Below, one piece after another: positions 18,069 through 26,050 of a DNA stretch of 64,000 bases. The first letter of the stretch is position 1. Every line of letters begins with the position of its first letter. Below the pieces are notes generated by a model. The model made no database searches and was not told the origin of the DNA. It saw nothing but the letters and a program-made list of their open reading frames with translations. Where the stretch lies: the NCBI RefSeq assembly GCF_001748245.1, contig NZ_BDFO01000001.1, positions 5,435,778 through 5,499,777 of the forward strand, in the 5' to 3' direction. Position numbers and translations under genes: made by a program. Origin of the DNA: Oligoflexus tunisiensis (GTDB lineage Bacteria; Bdellovibrionota_B; Oligoflexia; Oligoflexales; Oligoflexaceae).

Positions 18069-18783
18069 TCAGGGCAATGGACGGTTGCATAGGGAAGAAT
18101 TCTTCAAATATGCCCATATGTATTCAACTGGATTTTGCTCGGGTGCATAGGCTGGCAGATAATGGACCTCGACCCGACGCTGCTTATTCAGGTAACGCAG
18201 CATTTTTTTGGAGCGATGCACAAGAAGACGATCCCAAACAAGTCGGATCTGGCCTCGTATGTTTTGCTTGAGTTGCTCGATGAAAGCGCGAGGCGCCCAG
18301 GTCCTTTGAAGGTTTGGACCCATCTGTAGACCCGACTCGTCAGCAAATACTATAGTAGCACTGCTTTTCTGAGCTTCTTTACAATCTTTTTCCATTCTAT
18401 TTTGATGAACCTTTCGATGCCTTTTTCGTCTCTTTCAATCGCTCGTTTTTCAGGCTTCTGAGGCGTCCAGTCCGTCTGTTGCAAAAGGCGCCAAACATGA
18501 CTGCGATGAAATACGATACCGAAAGCCTTTTCAATGACTGCTTGAATTCTATGGCAAGTCCAGAGGTCGTTTTCGAATCCGGCTTTGATGGGGCCCTTCA
18601 GCAGGATTTTTTCCAGCCTCGCAATTTCCTTATCGCCAAGACAGCCAACCAACGATGGACTGCTCTTCTCTGTACACCAACCGCTTCAGCAGCTTCTATT
18701 GCAGAATACCCATGTTCCAAGACCAACACCACTGCGTGCTGACGACGACGCTCCTACTCTTCCGATGAACCTTTGGGTCTCAT
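18069..18783 (-). pseudogene. IS630-family transposase remnant
   Basis: Reading from an ATG at 18783, the N-terminal helix-turn-helix (RPKGSSEE, stop, then GYSAIEAAEAVGVQRRAVHRW) is typical of IS630, but codon 10 is TAG. The frame then changes at least twice. The catalytic part has ADESGLQM (first Asp), WDRLLVHRS (second Asp) and PAYAPEQNPVEYIWAYLK (Glu region). The segment between the first and second Asp is too short, so an internal deletion is likely. No clear terminal inverted repeats were found. It is non-functional. Confidence 0.85.
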
Positions 18784-18900
18784 GATTCACCTCGCTCCAT
18801 GAGGTTGAATCATCTATATAGCTTATCCAGGAAAAACCTGCATTGAGCCTTTACTTAAGAGACCATCAATATATCAAGAAATTGGGTTTAGAAATGGCTT

Positions 18901-19941
18901 CTATAGTCTCAACCAGCTTGCATTTGGTCCTCGACCTTCGACGCGCAGTCGTCCGGCATCTCTTTCCGCACGCATGACTTTCCTAATGTGATCAATTCCT
19001 ACGGTCGGGCATTGGGCAGCAACGTCCGCAATCGTAAACGATCGCGGCAGCCGCTGAATCGCGGCGACAACCATTGCTCCCTTGGCCCCTTTGGAATTTT
19101 CGACCAAGCCAACTCGATTTTCGAATTCCCGATAGGCGCTGAGCAACATCACTCCAAGAAAGTATTCCGTCCAAGGAGTCAAATTGTGCTTCTGCTCGTG
19201 CCATCCCTGCGAGGATTTATAGAGAGCTTCATAATAAGTCTCCTTGGTATCCTCGACTATTTTTTCCAAACTGATATATCGCCCCACTGTAAAGCCTGCA
19301 TGATATAGCATAAGGAGAGATAAAAGCCTGGCCATACGACCATTTCCATCCCGAAAAGGGTGTATACATAAAAAGTCGAGTACATAGGCCGGAATAGCAA
19401 GCAGCCGTTCAGCATCACTTTCCCTATAAAGAGAATGAAGTTCCTGCATAGACGCAGGCGTTTGCCAAGCTGGAGTGGGTTGAAATCTTAGTTTCTTTTG
19501 ACCATCAGGCCCAACTTCGGTTATGGAATTATCACTGTTCTTCCAAACGCCACCTTGTTCCGTCGTGTATTTGAAAAGGTCTCGGTGCATTTGCAGGACA
19601 AGATTTGATGTAAAGGGTATATCTGAGTTCTGTCCATGAATCGTGTTTAAAACATCGCGGTAGCCTGCGATCTCTTGTTCAGATCGGTTGGATGGTTCGG
19701 CACGATTCACGACAATTTCTTTAAGCCGTTTTGGATTCGAAACAGTCACTCCTTCGATACGATTTGAGGATTCAGTACTTTGAATGACTGCATTTTGCTT
19801 TAACGTTTCCAAAGTTTGTGGTGACTGGATTCGGTATAGATCCTCTTTTCCTCTGAATTCTCCTAGAAGCCTTATGAGCTTCAAAGTCTCATGGCTAACC
19901 AGCTGATTTTTAAGATAATCTGATTCAAACGATTTGGGCAT
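18901..19941 (-). CDS. Fic-domain protein (AMPylase-type) with C-terminal winged helix
   Basis: 346 residues. It has the Fic core HPFRDGNGR at 194-202, the catalytic pattern for AMP transfer from ATP to target hydroxyls. An N-terminal inhibitory motif SxxxEG occurs in SSNRIEG (59-64), so it is a class II Fic that restrains itself. The C-terminal 50 residues look like a winged helix (FTIADVAAQCPTVGIDHIRKVMRAE), suggesting DNA binding and autoregulation. Three copies of AGTACCTATT lie upstream. The gene stands alone, without an antitoxin-like partner. Confidence 0.88.
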   Translation of the reverse strand: MPKSFESDYLKNQLVSHETLKLIRLLGEFRGKEDLYRIQSPQTLETLKQNAVIQSTESSNRIEGVTVSNPKRLKEIVVNRAEPSNRSEQEIAGYRDVLNTIHGQNSDIPFTSNLVLQMHRDLFKYTTEQGGVWKNSDNSITEVGPDGQKKLRFQPTPAWQTPASMQELHSLYRESDAERLLAIPAYVLDFLCIHPFRDGNGRMARLLSLLMLYHAGFTVGRYISLEKIVEDTKETYYEALYKSSQGWHEQKHNLTPWTEYFLGVMLLSAYREFENRVGLVENSKGAKGAMVVAAIQRLPRSFTIADVAAQCPTVGIDHIRKVMRAERDAGRLRVEGRGPNASWLRL

Positions 19942-19962
19942 ATATGTACTCGTACTCCATTC

Positions 19963-20060
19963 AGTACCTATTAAAGAGGTATCGTATGGGGATCAAAGTG
20001 GCAAGATAAATATGTACTGAGTTGGATTCTAGTACCTATTTATGAGTTTTAGTACCTATT
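19963..20060 (-). promoter_or_regulatory. Three direct repeats upstream of fic
   Basis: AGTACCTATT occurs exactly at 19963-19972, 20031-20040 and 20051-20060 (the last two 20 bp apart), read as AATAGGTACT on the fic strand. TGTACT half-sites lie nearby at about 19945 and 20013. The spacing of two helical turns fits binding by one regulator; the Fic winged helix is a candidate. Confidence 0.5.
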
Positions 20061-20189
20061 CAACACTTCTCTTAAACCACTAAAATCTTAAGTCTTTCAG
20101 CCTTCTTCCTCCAAAATGAATAGGTCATGACATGAATTCCTGGTGAGCAGGCCTGCCATAACGCCAAAAAGGCCACCAAAATAAATGCC

Positions 20190-20265
20190 GGTGGACTCGG
20201 TAACTACACAGGACTTAAAATCGTGCAGCAGTAAGGTTGTACCAATTCACATCTGATTGAGGCCA
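20190..20265 (+). pseudogene. Decayed tRNA-Leu (UAA) copy
   Basis: This segment aligns without gaps to the last 76 nt of the tRNA-Leu gene at 10889-10964, with about 61 identical positions. It keeps ACACAGGACTTAAAATC around the anticodon and GTAAGGTTGTACCA. The anticodon stem (CAGGA/TCGTG) and acceptor arm are broken, so it is not functional. It is in direct orientation to the intact gene, 9.3 kb away. Confidence 0.8.
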
Positions 20266-20269
20266 CAAG

Positions 20270-20479
20270 CTAAGCAATCGAAGAACAGCAATTCAACCTA
20301 TCGAGCCTCCCACCATTCACTTTGGCTACCATCGATTCATCATGTTCTGCGAAGCGAAGGGGTTGCACTCGCACCCGTTGCATAAGCCTGAAATTCTCCT
20401 CCACCATTTGATGATAGATCGTTGACAAGAAATCACGTTTTTTGGGATTCGAGAGAACCTTGCCTGATGAAATCAACAT
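20270..20479 (-). CDS. Small unrecognised ORF, possibly a gene remnant
   Basis: 69 codons with a basic, helical composition (YHQMVEENFRLMQRVRVQP). No ribosome site or family was recognised. It lies between the decayed tRNA copy and the decayed promoter copy, and an adjoining minus-strand frame suggests a longer broken gene. It may not be coding. Confidence 0.25.
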   Translation of the reverse strand: MLISSGKVLSNPKKRDFLSTIYHQMVEENFRLMQRVRVQPLRFAEHDESMVAKVNGGRLDRLNCCSSIA

Positions 20480-20589
20480 CCCTCACCAATTCCTTCAAAC
20501 ACGCAGGAATTGGCAACAAAGCATCAGAACTCAAACAGCTGCATAAATTTGCCAGCACCAGTTCCAAAAATAGCAACAATACAAATACA

Positions 20590-20696
20590 CCCTTTTCTCT
20601 TGACACAAAAAACACTTCCAATATATTGACCAACTAGTCATCATTTAGTTCGAGGCTGCATGTGGGGCTACCTACACGGAATTCCACTCAGCCTTC
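20590..20696 (+). repeat. Decayed copy of the tetR/hydroxylase promoter-operator segment
   Basis: This stretch aligns, with a few single-base gaps, to 50275-50380. The promoter TTGACA (20600-20605), N16, TATATT (20622-20627) and operator TGACCAACTAGTCA (20627-20640) match the intact locus, as does GGAATTCCACTC in the coding start. No tetR homology is seen to its left. Confidence 0.75.
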
Positions 20697-20728
20697 TGCA
20701 CTTCAACACAATGTTAAAAAATTTGTAG
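20660..20728 (+). pseudogene. Remnant of the fatty-acid-hydroxylase N-terminus
   Basis: The ATG at 20660 opens MWGYLHGIPLSLLHF, similar to MLGNLLGIPLGLVYC at 50344, but the frame ends at TAG after 22 codons with none of the His motifs. It is a broken paralogue start; the phosphatase gene begins 16 nt later. Confidence 0.65.
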
Positions 20729-20744
20729 TCACTATGAGGTCTCC

Positions 20745-21776
20745 ATGGATCGTAGAACCTTTTTGCGTCGTGGTTCGACTGGAATGGCTTCGCTGATGCT
20801 TGCCCAATCGGCTTTTGCCCTCGATTACTGGCCCAAAAGCAATGCGAATGGTTTGGCCAGACTCGAGGACAAACCCCTGACCAGGATTGCCTTTGGTTCG
20901 TGCAATCAATCGCATCTTGATCAAAAGCATTGGGATGTCATTGCCAGAGACAATCCTGATATTTGGATTTGGCTGGGCGATAATATCTATGCGGATGGGA
21001 CCTCGATGGAAGAGAGGATACGCCGCTATCTGTCACTCAAAGACAACAGCTACTATAAGAATTTCCGACAAACTGTGCCGATCATAGGCACCTGGGATGA
21101 CCATGACTTCGCTTCCAATAACATGGATGGTCACTTCACTGACAAAGCCGCCAGCAAAATAGCCCTGTTGGATTTCCTTGATGTGCCGCAAAGCGCGAAA
21201 GTCTGGAACCACTCCGGAGTCTATCAAAGCTACGTCTTGGGTCCCCCAGGTCAGCAGACTCACATTATCCTCCTTGATTTGCGCTACAACATGAACAAAA
21301 CCCTCAGCACAAGGGAAATCCTGGGCGAAGATCAATGGCAATGGCTGGCGGAAGAAGTCGCAGGATCCAGCGCGGATCTGCTTGTGATTGGATCCAGTTT
21401 GAATCTGACATCACCTGTGGTTGGACTGGGACTTGAAGGCTGGACAGAATATGGCGCAGAAAAACGCCGCCTGCTTGAACTTTTAGCGTCGGTCCCTATC
21501 CCAACCATCGTCCTCAGCGGCGACCGCCATTTCGCTGAAGTCGCACGGATACAGCTGCCGAATGGAAAGCCCATCTACGAAGTCATGTCCAGTGGTTTGA
21601 CTCATGCCAACGGCATCAAGCTGCCCCATCCTGGCCAGCTCGCGACTGTTGTAGGCTATAAAAATTATGGTGTGCTGGCCATAGATTGGACGATTTCCGG
21701 ACCTCAAGTTCGCATGCAAATTCATTCAACAGGCCAGTACGGAACATTAAAGGAAATTATGGCGAAGTTTGCCTGA
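20745..21776 (+). CDS. PhoD-like metallophosphatase, Tat-exported
   Basis: 343 residues; GAGG lies 5 nt before the ATG. The N-terminus is a Tat-type signal (DRRTFLRRG, then hydrophobic to SAFA). The core has FGSCNQ, LGDNIYADG (Asp/Asn metal ligands), WDDHDFASNN and SGDRHFAE, the pattern of PhoD/alkaline phosphatase D metal-dependent phosphoesterases. Such enzymes release phosphate from phosphodiesters or monoesters in the periplasm. The following small genes are on the same strand 30 nt downstream and may be co-transcribed. Confidence 0.88.
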   Translation: MDRRTFLRRGSTGMASLMLAQSAFALDYWPKSNANGLARLEDKPLTRIAFGSCNQSHLDQKHWDVIARDNPDIWIWLGDNIYADGTSMEERIRRYLSLKDNSYYKNFRQTVPIIGTWDDHDFASNNMDGHFTDKAASKIALLDFLDVPQSAKVWNHSGVYQSYVLGPPGQQTHIILLDLRYNMNKTLSTREILGEDQWQWLAEEVAGSSADLLVIGSSLNLTSPVVGLGLEGWTEYGAEKRRLLELLASVPIPTIVLSGDRHFAEVARIQLPNGKPIYEVMSSGLTHANGIKLPHPGQLATVVGYKNYGVLAIDWTISGPQVRMQIHSTGQYGTLKEIMAKFA

Positions 21777-21806
21777 ACATGAACAAAATTTTTTCAGGAC
21801 TACACT

Positions 21807-22532
21807 ATGAAAATATCAACTTATATTATATCGCTCCTGATCTTTGGTCTGAAGTCTCAAACTTTGAGCGCTGCTGAGTCTGTACCCATCACCAAGCGCG
21901 ATCTTCTCGTCGTTTCCAACCTGGAAACTCATGGTAAAAAAGAATTTAAGTGGTTGTACCGTTTTCTTGATGTGATGTCCGTAAGCCTTGCCGAGCAAAA
22001 GCTAAAAGACTCCTATCGGCACATTTATGTTCTGGCAGCCGACAAGGCATCGCTGGCAAACTTTACCAATTCCCTGGAAAGTATCACCCAGGATCCCGAC
22101 CTTGCTGCGCTTGATGTCTTTATTCACCTGCACGGAGCTCCGGATCGCCTTTGGTTTCAGGACCGGCTGATCCAGACAGAAACCCTTGGCACCGAGATTC
22201 AATCCATCGTGTCACATCCCTCCAAGCTAAGGGCTTTGTATTCGACGGCCTGCTATGGGAAATCCCATGCTGAGGGTTTTCTTAATGCTGGGTTTTCAGT
22301 TGTCAACGGCGCTGAGAAAGTAAACACCAATAGCCCACATGATTATCCTGCATTCATGAACGCCTGGAAAAGTGGAGCCACATTTGATGCGGCTCAGGAA
22401 GATGGCAATAGTCCGGAATGGATTGCTTTTTATGACAGCATCGCGCAGGCAGCAGGCTTTGATGATGTCGGGAGTTACAAGGTCGTGGAAGGTGATGGGC
22501 AGATGACGATCAATGAGGCTAAATCCTTATGA
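21807..22532 (+). CDS. Secreted caspase-fold-like (clan CD-like) protein
   Basis: 241 residues with a signal peptide (TYIISLLIFGLKSQTLSAA). The layout suggests a clan CD cysteine-peptidase fold: a hydrophobic strand ending in His-Gly (LDVFIHLHGAPD, His109) and a second strand ending in Cys (LRALYSTACYGKSHAEG, Cys149). The rest (VLAADKASLANFT, VVNGAEKVN) fits an alpha/beta sandwich. No specific family was recognised and the activity is inferred. It overlaps the next gene by 4 nt (ATGA), so the two proteins are probably functionally linked. Confidence 0.6.
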   Translation: MKISTYIISLLIFGLKSQTLSAAESVPITKRDLLVVSNLETHGKKEFKWLYRFLDVMSVSLAEQKLKDSYRHIYVLAADKASLANFTNSLESITQDPDLAALDVFIHLHGAPDRLWFQDRLIQTETLGTEIQSIVSHPSKLRALYSTACYGKSHAEGFLNAGFSVVNGAEKVNTNSPHDYPAFMNAWKSGATFDAAQEDGNSPEWIAFYDSIAQAAGFDDVGSYKVVEGDGQMTINEAKSL

Positions 22533-22987
22533 AGTTGACGGGCACTTGTATCATTTCTGCAATCCTCCTGCTGGCGGGAGCGATGTATGAGAATATGAGA
22601 ACCGGGAAAAGTCAGGAACGGCCAAAGGCAGCCATTAGCCGGCCTGCCGCCGAAAGCCCGAAGCCGATTTCCTTTGCGCCCTTGGTGCAGGACAGGACGG
22701 AGACTCCTGACGAAACCCCGACAGAAGCGGAGACAACGCGTCTTGAAGCCTTGACTGTGCTCCTGGAAGGACTGCGCGCCAATCCCGAAGCCAGACCACA
22801 TTTGGAGGCTGTCATAGACTATATAAAGAATGCACCTCCCGACATGTTTTCTGTTCGAAACCTGCCCAGCGATGACAGGGGACTCGCAGTTCTCGACGGA
22901 AATTCGAGTCGTGCCATGATCAAAGACGAGAGAGTTCGGGTTCATTGGCAGGCGTTGATGGATATCATAGGGAAGACAAATCAGTAG
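22529..22987 (+). CDS. Small membrane-anchored protein partner
   Basis: 152 residues. It overlaps the preceding gene by ATGA. An N-terminal hydrophobic segment (GTCIISAILLLAGAMYE) acts as a membrane anchor or signal. A Pro/Glu/Thr-rich linker follows, then a helical domain (TRLEALTVLLEGLRANPEA). The family is unknown; tight coupling suggests it is a partner or substrate of the caspase-like protein. Confidence 0.55.
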   Translation: MKLTGTCIISAILLLAGAMYENMRTGKSQERPKAAISRPAAESPKPISFAPLVQDRTETPDETPTEAETTRLEALTVLLEGLRANPEARPHLEAVIDYIKNAPPDMFSVRNLPSDDRGLAVLDGNSSRAMIKDERVRVHWQALMDIIGKTNQ

Positions 22988-23146
22988 ATTTCAGCAAAGA
23001 TTTCGGGCAATCAAACAGGACGCATGGCATATATTCGCCCAGAGTGTGAGCCATAAGGCCGACGGTAAAAAATTCCTGTTTATTCCTGTCCTGGCCTATC
23101 GATAAGGCCTGAGTGCCCCTCAAATTCTTATATTTGGCAGATTAGC

Positions 23147-23646
23147 ATGTGTAAAATGCCCCTGAAGGATGGCGTCAGTGTACTTGCAACTTTGAGTTCC
23201 TTCTCATGTGGAGCGCTCCAGCCTAAACAGTTTCGAAACCCAACCGGGCTGGAGCCGTTAACGCAGAAGCAGATTTCGGTCGTCATGGTTACGATGACGC
23301 TGCATTTGTCAGGCTCGATGTCCAGCAAAACTTCGACCAAGCTACGACGGTGCCGGGATATGGGGCTGCCAACGGAAGGCAAGCTCTCATCAATCGCATC
23401 AGTTGAATCCTGATGGTTCCCTTACCAGATTTTACTTCGTAAATGTCGCCCTGAACGGTTCCGATCACACCGCTGAAATTGAAAGCTGGAGTCTCCATGC
23501 GATCGGGCTTGTCAAAGACAGTTACCTCGTTAATCCCAATGACAGGCGGACTTCTTTGCCTTGACTCAGCCAGCGGAGGGGGTCAGTCCTATCTGACCGG
23601 TCGCGTCCAGGCATTTCCTGCTGCCTTTCCATACATCATCGACTAG
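23147..23646 (+). pseudogene. Frameshifted gene remnant, exported protein
   Basis: Four protein-like segments lie in successive frames. The ATG at 23147 opens a short segment with LSSFSCG. The next reads GRHGYDDAAFVRLDVQQNF to about 23402. The next starts near 23403 (LNPDGSLTRFYFVNVALNG) and runs to about 23560. The last (GGGQSYLTGRVQAFPAA) ends at TAG 23644-23646. Natural-looking composition across the shifts indicates one decayed gene with at least three frameshifts. The family was not recognised. Confidence 0.55.
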
Positions 23647-23729
23647 ATTATTCCCCGGGAATGGTTTTATGGAGCGGCTTCCCATTGAGCGGCATTGATA
23701 AAGTCTGCCATGAACCGACGGGGGATCTC

Positions 23730-24722
23730 ATGAAACGAAAGACAAAGGTGACTATACTTTCGCTGGATGATGCTATCGCCTCCAGCGTTGCCGGCCCGAC
23801 CGATATTTTCGAACAGACGGGAGTTGCCTGGAATGATATGCAGGGCCTGGACCGGGATCCTAGATTTGAGGTGGAAGTCGTGACCGTCGATGGTCGTCCT
23901 TCCAAATTGAGTGGCAACCTTACAATTCAGCCTCATTGTTCACTGACATCAGTGAAGAAAACAGACATCGTTATCATTTCGTCGGGTTTGATTGATCAGT
24001 TTGAACCTTTTCATAGCCATGTGATTCCATGGCTACGGGATCAGTATCAGAAAGGAACAGTGCTGGCTTCGATTTGTACTGGCACCTTCCTCCTGGCTGA
24101 AACCGGCCTTCTTAACGGCCGACTGGCTACAACCCATTGGGGATACGCAGGAGAGCTCAAACAGCGCTATCCCGAAGTTCAGCTTCGGCCCGAATATCTT
24201 GTGACCGATGAGGAGCGCCTGCTTTGCTCAGGCGGAGCCAGCGCTTATGCAGATCTCTGCCTCTATATCGTGGAAAAGTACTGTGGTTTGGAATTGACTT
24301 TGCAACTGGCCAGGGCCATGGTTCTTGAACACAAGACCGAAGCCCAGCTGCGCTCTCTCCCTTTTGATTTTCAAAAAAATCATGGAGACGATCCAATTCT
24401 TGTGGCTCAGCATTTTCTTGAAACAAACTTCCGTAAACCGATAGGGATTGAAACCCTGGCAAGGATCGCCAGAGTGAGTGAGAGAACCTTAAAACGGCGC
24501 TTCAAAAAAGCTACCGGAGATACACCATTAGCCTATTTGCATCGCATTCGCGTCGAATCGACGAAAAGGGAGCTCGTGGGCAGTAAGCTCAGCGTCGAAG
24601 AAATCGGATCACGCGCAGGTTTCTCAGACATGGGTCGGTTCCGGACTGTCTTTCGCGACTATACTGGGGTCACCCCCAGCGTCTATCGAAAAAAATATAC
24701 GGAACACAATTTCGGTGACTGA
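23730..24722 (+). CDS. GlxA-type AraC-family transcriptional regulator
   Basis: 330 residues from the ATG at 23730, preceded by GGGGGA. Residues 1-190 form a DJ-1/PfpI-like domain with the nucleophile-elbow Cys (ASICTGTFLLAETGLL). The C-terminal 100 residues are a double helix-turn-helix of AraC type (IGIETLARIARVSERTLKRR, then YLHRIRVESTKREL and EIGSRAGFSDMGRFRTVF). GlxA-like proteins sense small metabolites through the N-terminal domain and activate nearby genes. It converges with the thioesterase gene with only 6 nt between the stops. Confidence 0.9.
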   Translation: MKRKTKVTILSLDDAIASSVAGPTDIFEQTGVAWNDMQGLDRDPRFEVEVVTVDGRPSKLSGNLTIQPHCSLTSVKKTDIVIISSGLIDQFEPFHSHVIPWLRDQYQKGTVLASICTGTFLLAETGLLNGRLATTHWGYAGELKQRYPEVQLRPEYLVTDEERLLCSGGASAYADLCLYIVEKYCGLELTLQLARAMVLEHKTEAQLRSLPFDFQKNHGDDPILVAQHFLETNFRKPIGIETLARIARVSERTLKRRFKKATGDTPLAYLHRIRVESTKRELVGSKLSVEEIGSRAGFSDMGRFRTVFRDYTGVTPSVYRKKYTEHNFGD

Positions 24723-24728
24723 TAAAAA

Positions 24729-25166
24729 TCAGCCTGGCTTCAACACCACAAAATCCTCTGCTTTCGGCAGCGACTCAAGGGCGGCCAATAGCTCGGAAGG
24801 AGGTGCCGTCAGTTTCCGTGTCGCAAGATTAAGCCAGGCACCGTTGCTCGTGACCCTTGCTGCGATCTTCCCGTCAGGACGGAAGAACTCATTTCTCAAA
24901 CAGAAGCGGCTGCCGTCTGTAGAAAGCCCCGCGACCGTAAGTGTGACCCGAAGCTCGTCCAGAAGACCAATTTCCTTGTAATATTCCATTTCATCCTTGA
25001 ACACCACGGGACCGATGCGTAGGCGCACAAATTCGCTCATGGGAAAGCCATTCGTGGCAAAAAGCATCATGCGGACATCACCGGATTTATCAAGGTAAGC
25101 TGTGTTCCGCATGTGCGAATTGAAGTCCATATCGCCCCATCCCGCATAGAGATTTTTTTCAAACAT
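24729..25166 (-). CDS. Acyl-CoA thioesterase-like (hot-dog fold) protein
   Basis: The ATG at 25166 is chosen because GGAGG...AGGA lies just upstream; the frame extends to 25253 without a good site. The product is 145 residues. It has the hot-dog pattern WGDMDFNSHMRNTAYLD, in which Asp and the following Asn-His-Met match 4-hydroxybenzoyl-CoA-type thioesterases, with paired strands (RVTLTVAGLS, SRFCLRNEFF). It probably hydrolyses acyl-CoA; the substrate is unknown. Confidence 0.85.
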   Translation of the reverse strand: MFEKNLYAGWGDMDFNSHMRNTAYLDKSGDVRMMLFATNGFPMSEFVRLRIGPVVFKDEMEYYKEIGLLDELRVTLTVAGLSTDGSRFCLRNEFFRPDGKIAARVTSNGAWLNLATRKLTAPPSELLAALESLPKAEDFVVLKPG

Positions 25167-25533
25167 CGTCCTGATCCTCCCTTGGTGAGACTTTACATTT
25201 TTTCTGAAAACGCCCCTTGAGTGTGGCTTCCTTTTTACCCAAAATCCGACCATGAATTACAGGGTATTCCGGGCCAGAAATGGACGCAATCGGGCCAACA
25301 CTTGACTTTAATAGGTCATTATTGCATCAACGGGTTCGAATCGTGGCCTACCGGATGTTAGAGCTGCCCTGCAAACGTGAGGGCCACAATAGTCTTTTTA
25401 GCCTCTTACGGTCCCAGGCAAGCTCACATTGACGTCACCGGGAACTTCCGATTTCCGGGTTTCGCCCTGCAATATTCCTCACAGCAGGAAGTCCTAATCC
25501 CGCTGTCTCAATGAGTTAAGAGGAAAATCCGCC
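25167..25533. other. 367-nt intergenic region
   Basis: It separates the divergent thioesterase and secreted-protein genes. I see no gene, repeat or clear hairpin; a GGGTTCGAATC motif at about 25332 was checked and is not a tRNA. Confidence 0.4.
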
Positions 25534-25905
25534 ATGAAGCATATGTTCAAAGTTCTGATTCTAACCCTAAGTCTTTCCAGTCGATTGATGGCCGACCCAC
25601 AGACGGACAAGGTTATTGCAATACAGCAAGCGCAGATCCAGGCCCAGGAGGCTGCCATTCTTAAACTTACAAATGACCTCAAAGCTTTGACCGCGAAATT
25701 GGAAGAGCAAAAGGCCTCGATTGCCAATCTTTCAACCGCAGTTGCTGGAAAAATTCTCTATGCAGATCCCCCCATTGGTGGCTGGTATGATAGCTTCGAT
25801 ATGGATCGAGGCGCGGACCATTGGTGTAAAAATCAGGGCTATTTGGGTGGCGTCGCCAACCATCAGGCACAGGGAAACAATCGCGGGCTGTTCTGCTTCA
25901 GGTGA
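25534..25905 (+). CDS. Small secreted coiled-coil protein
   Basis: 123 residues; GAGG lies upstream of the ATG. Signal peptide FKVLILTLSLSSRLMA. Residues 25-70 form a coiled coil (IQQAQIQAQEAAILKLTNDL). The C-terminal part is rich in Gly/Asp/Trp and has two Cys (WCKNQGYLGG, GLFCFR) that may pair. Family unknown. Confidence 0.6.
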   Translation: MKHMFKVLILTLSLSSRLMADPQTDKVIAIQQAQIQAQEAAILKLTNDLKALTAKLEEQKASIANLSTAVAGKILYADPPIGGWYDSFDMDRGADHWCKNQGYLGGVANHQAQGNNRGLFCFR

Positions 25906-26050
25906 TACAAATCGCCGAGATGTGCTTCCTTATAACAGTACAGGTCTGACCAGCAGTACGACAAGTTTCAGGATTGTGCCCAGTTTGGGTTCGGTTCGGC
26001 ATCCCCTCTTGCCCAGTCCTTCCGTTTTCATACTGCAAAGCCCGGACGAT

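Noticed and set aside
20270..20640. A second tetR gene left of the decayed promoter
   Set aside because: The minus-strand frames there show no TetR helix-turn-helix, so only the promoter and hydroxylase start are shared with the 50-kb locus.
25328..25352. Possible tRNA T-arm (GGGTTCGAATC)
   Set aside because: The flanking bases do not pair as a T stem and no anticodon arm or acceptor stem is found upstream.
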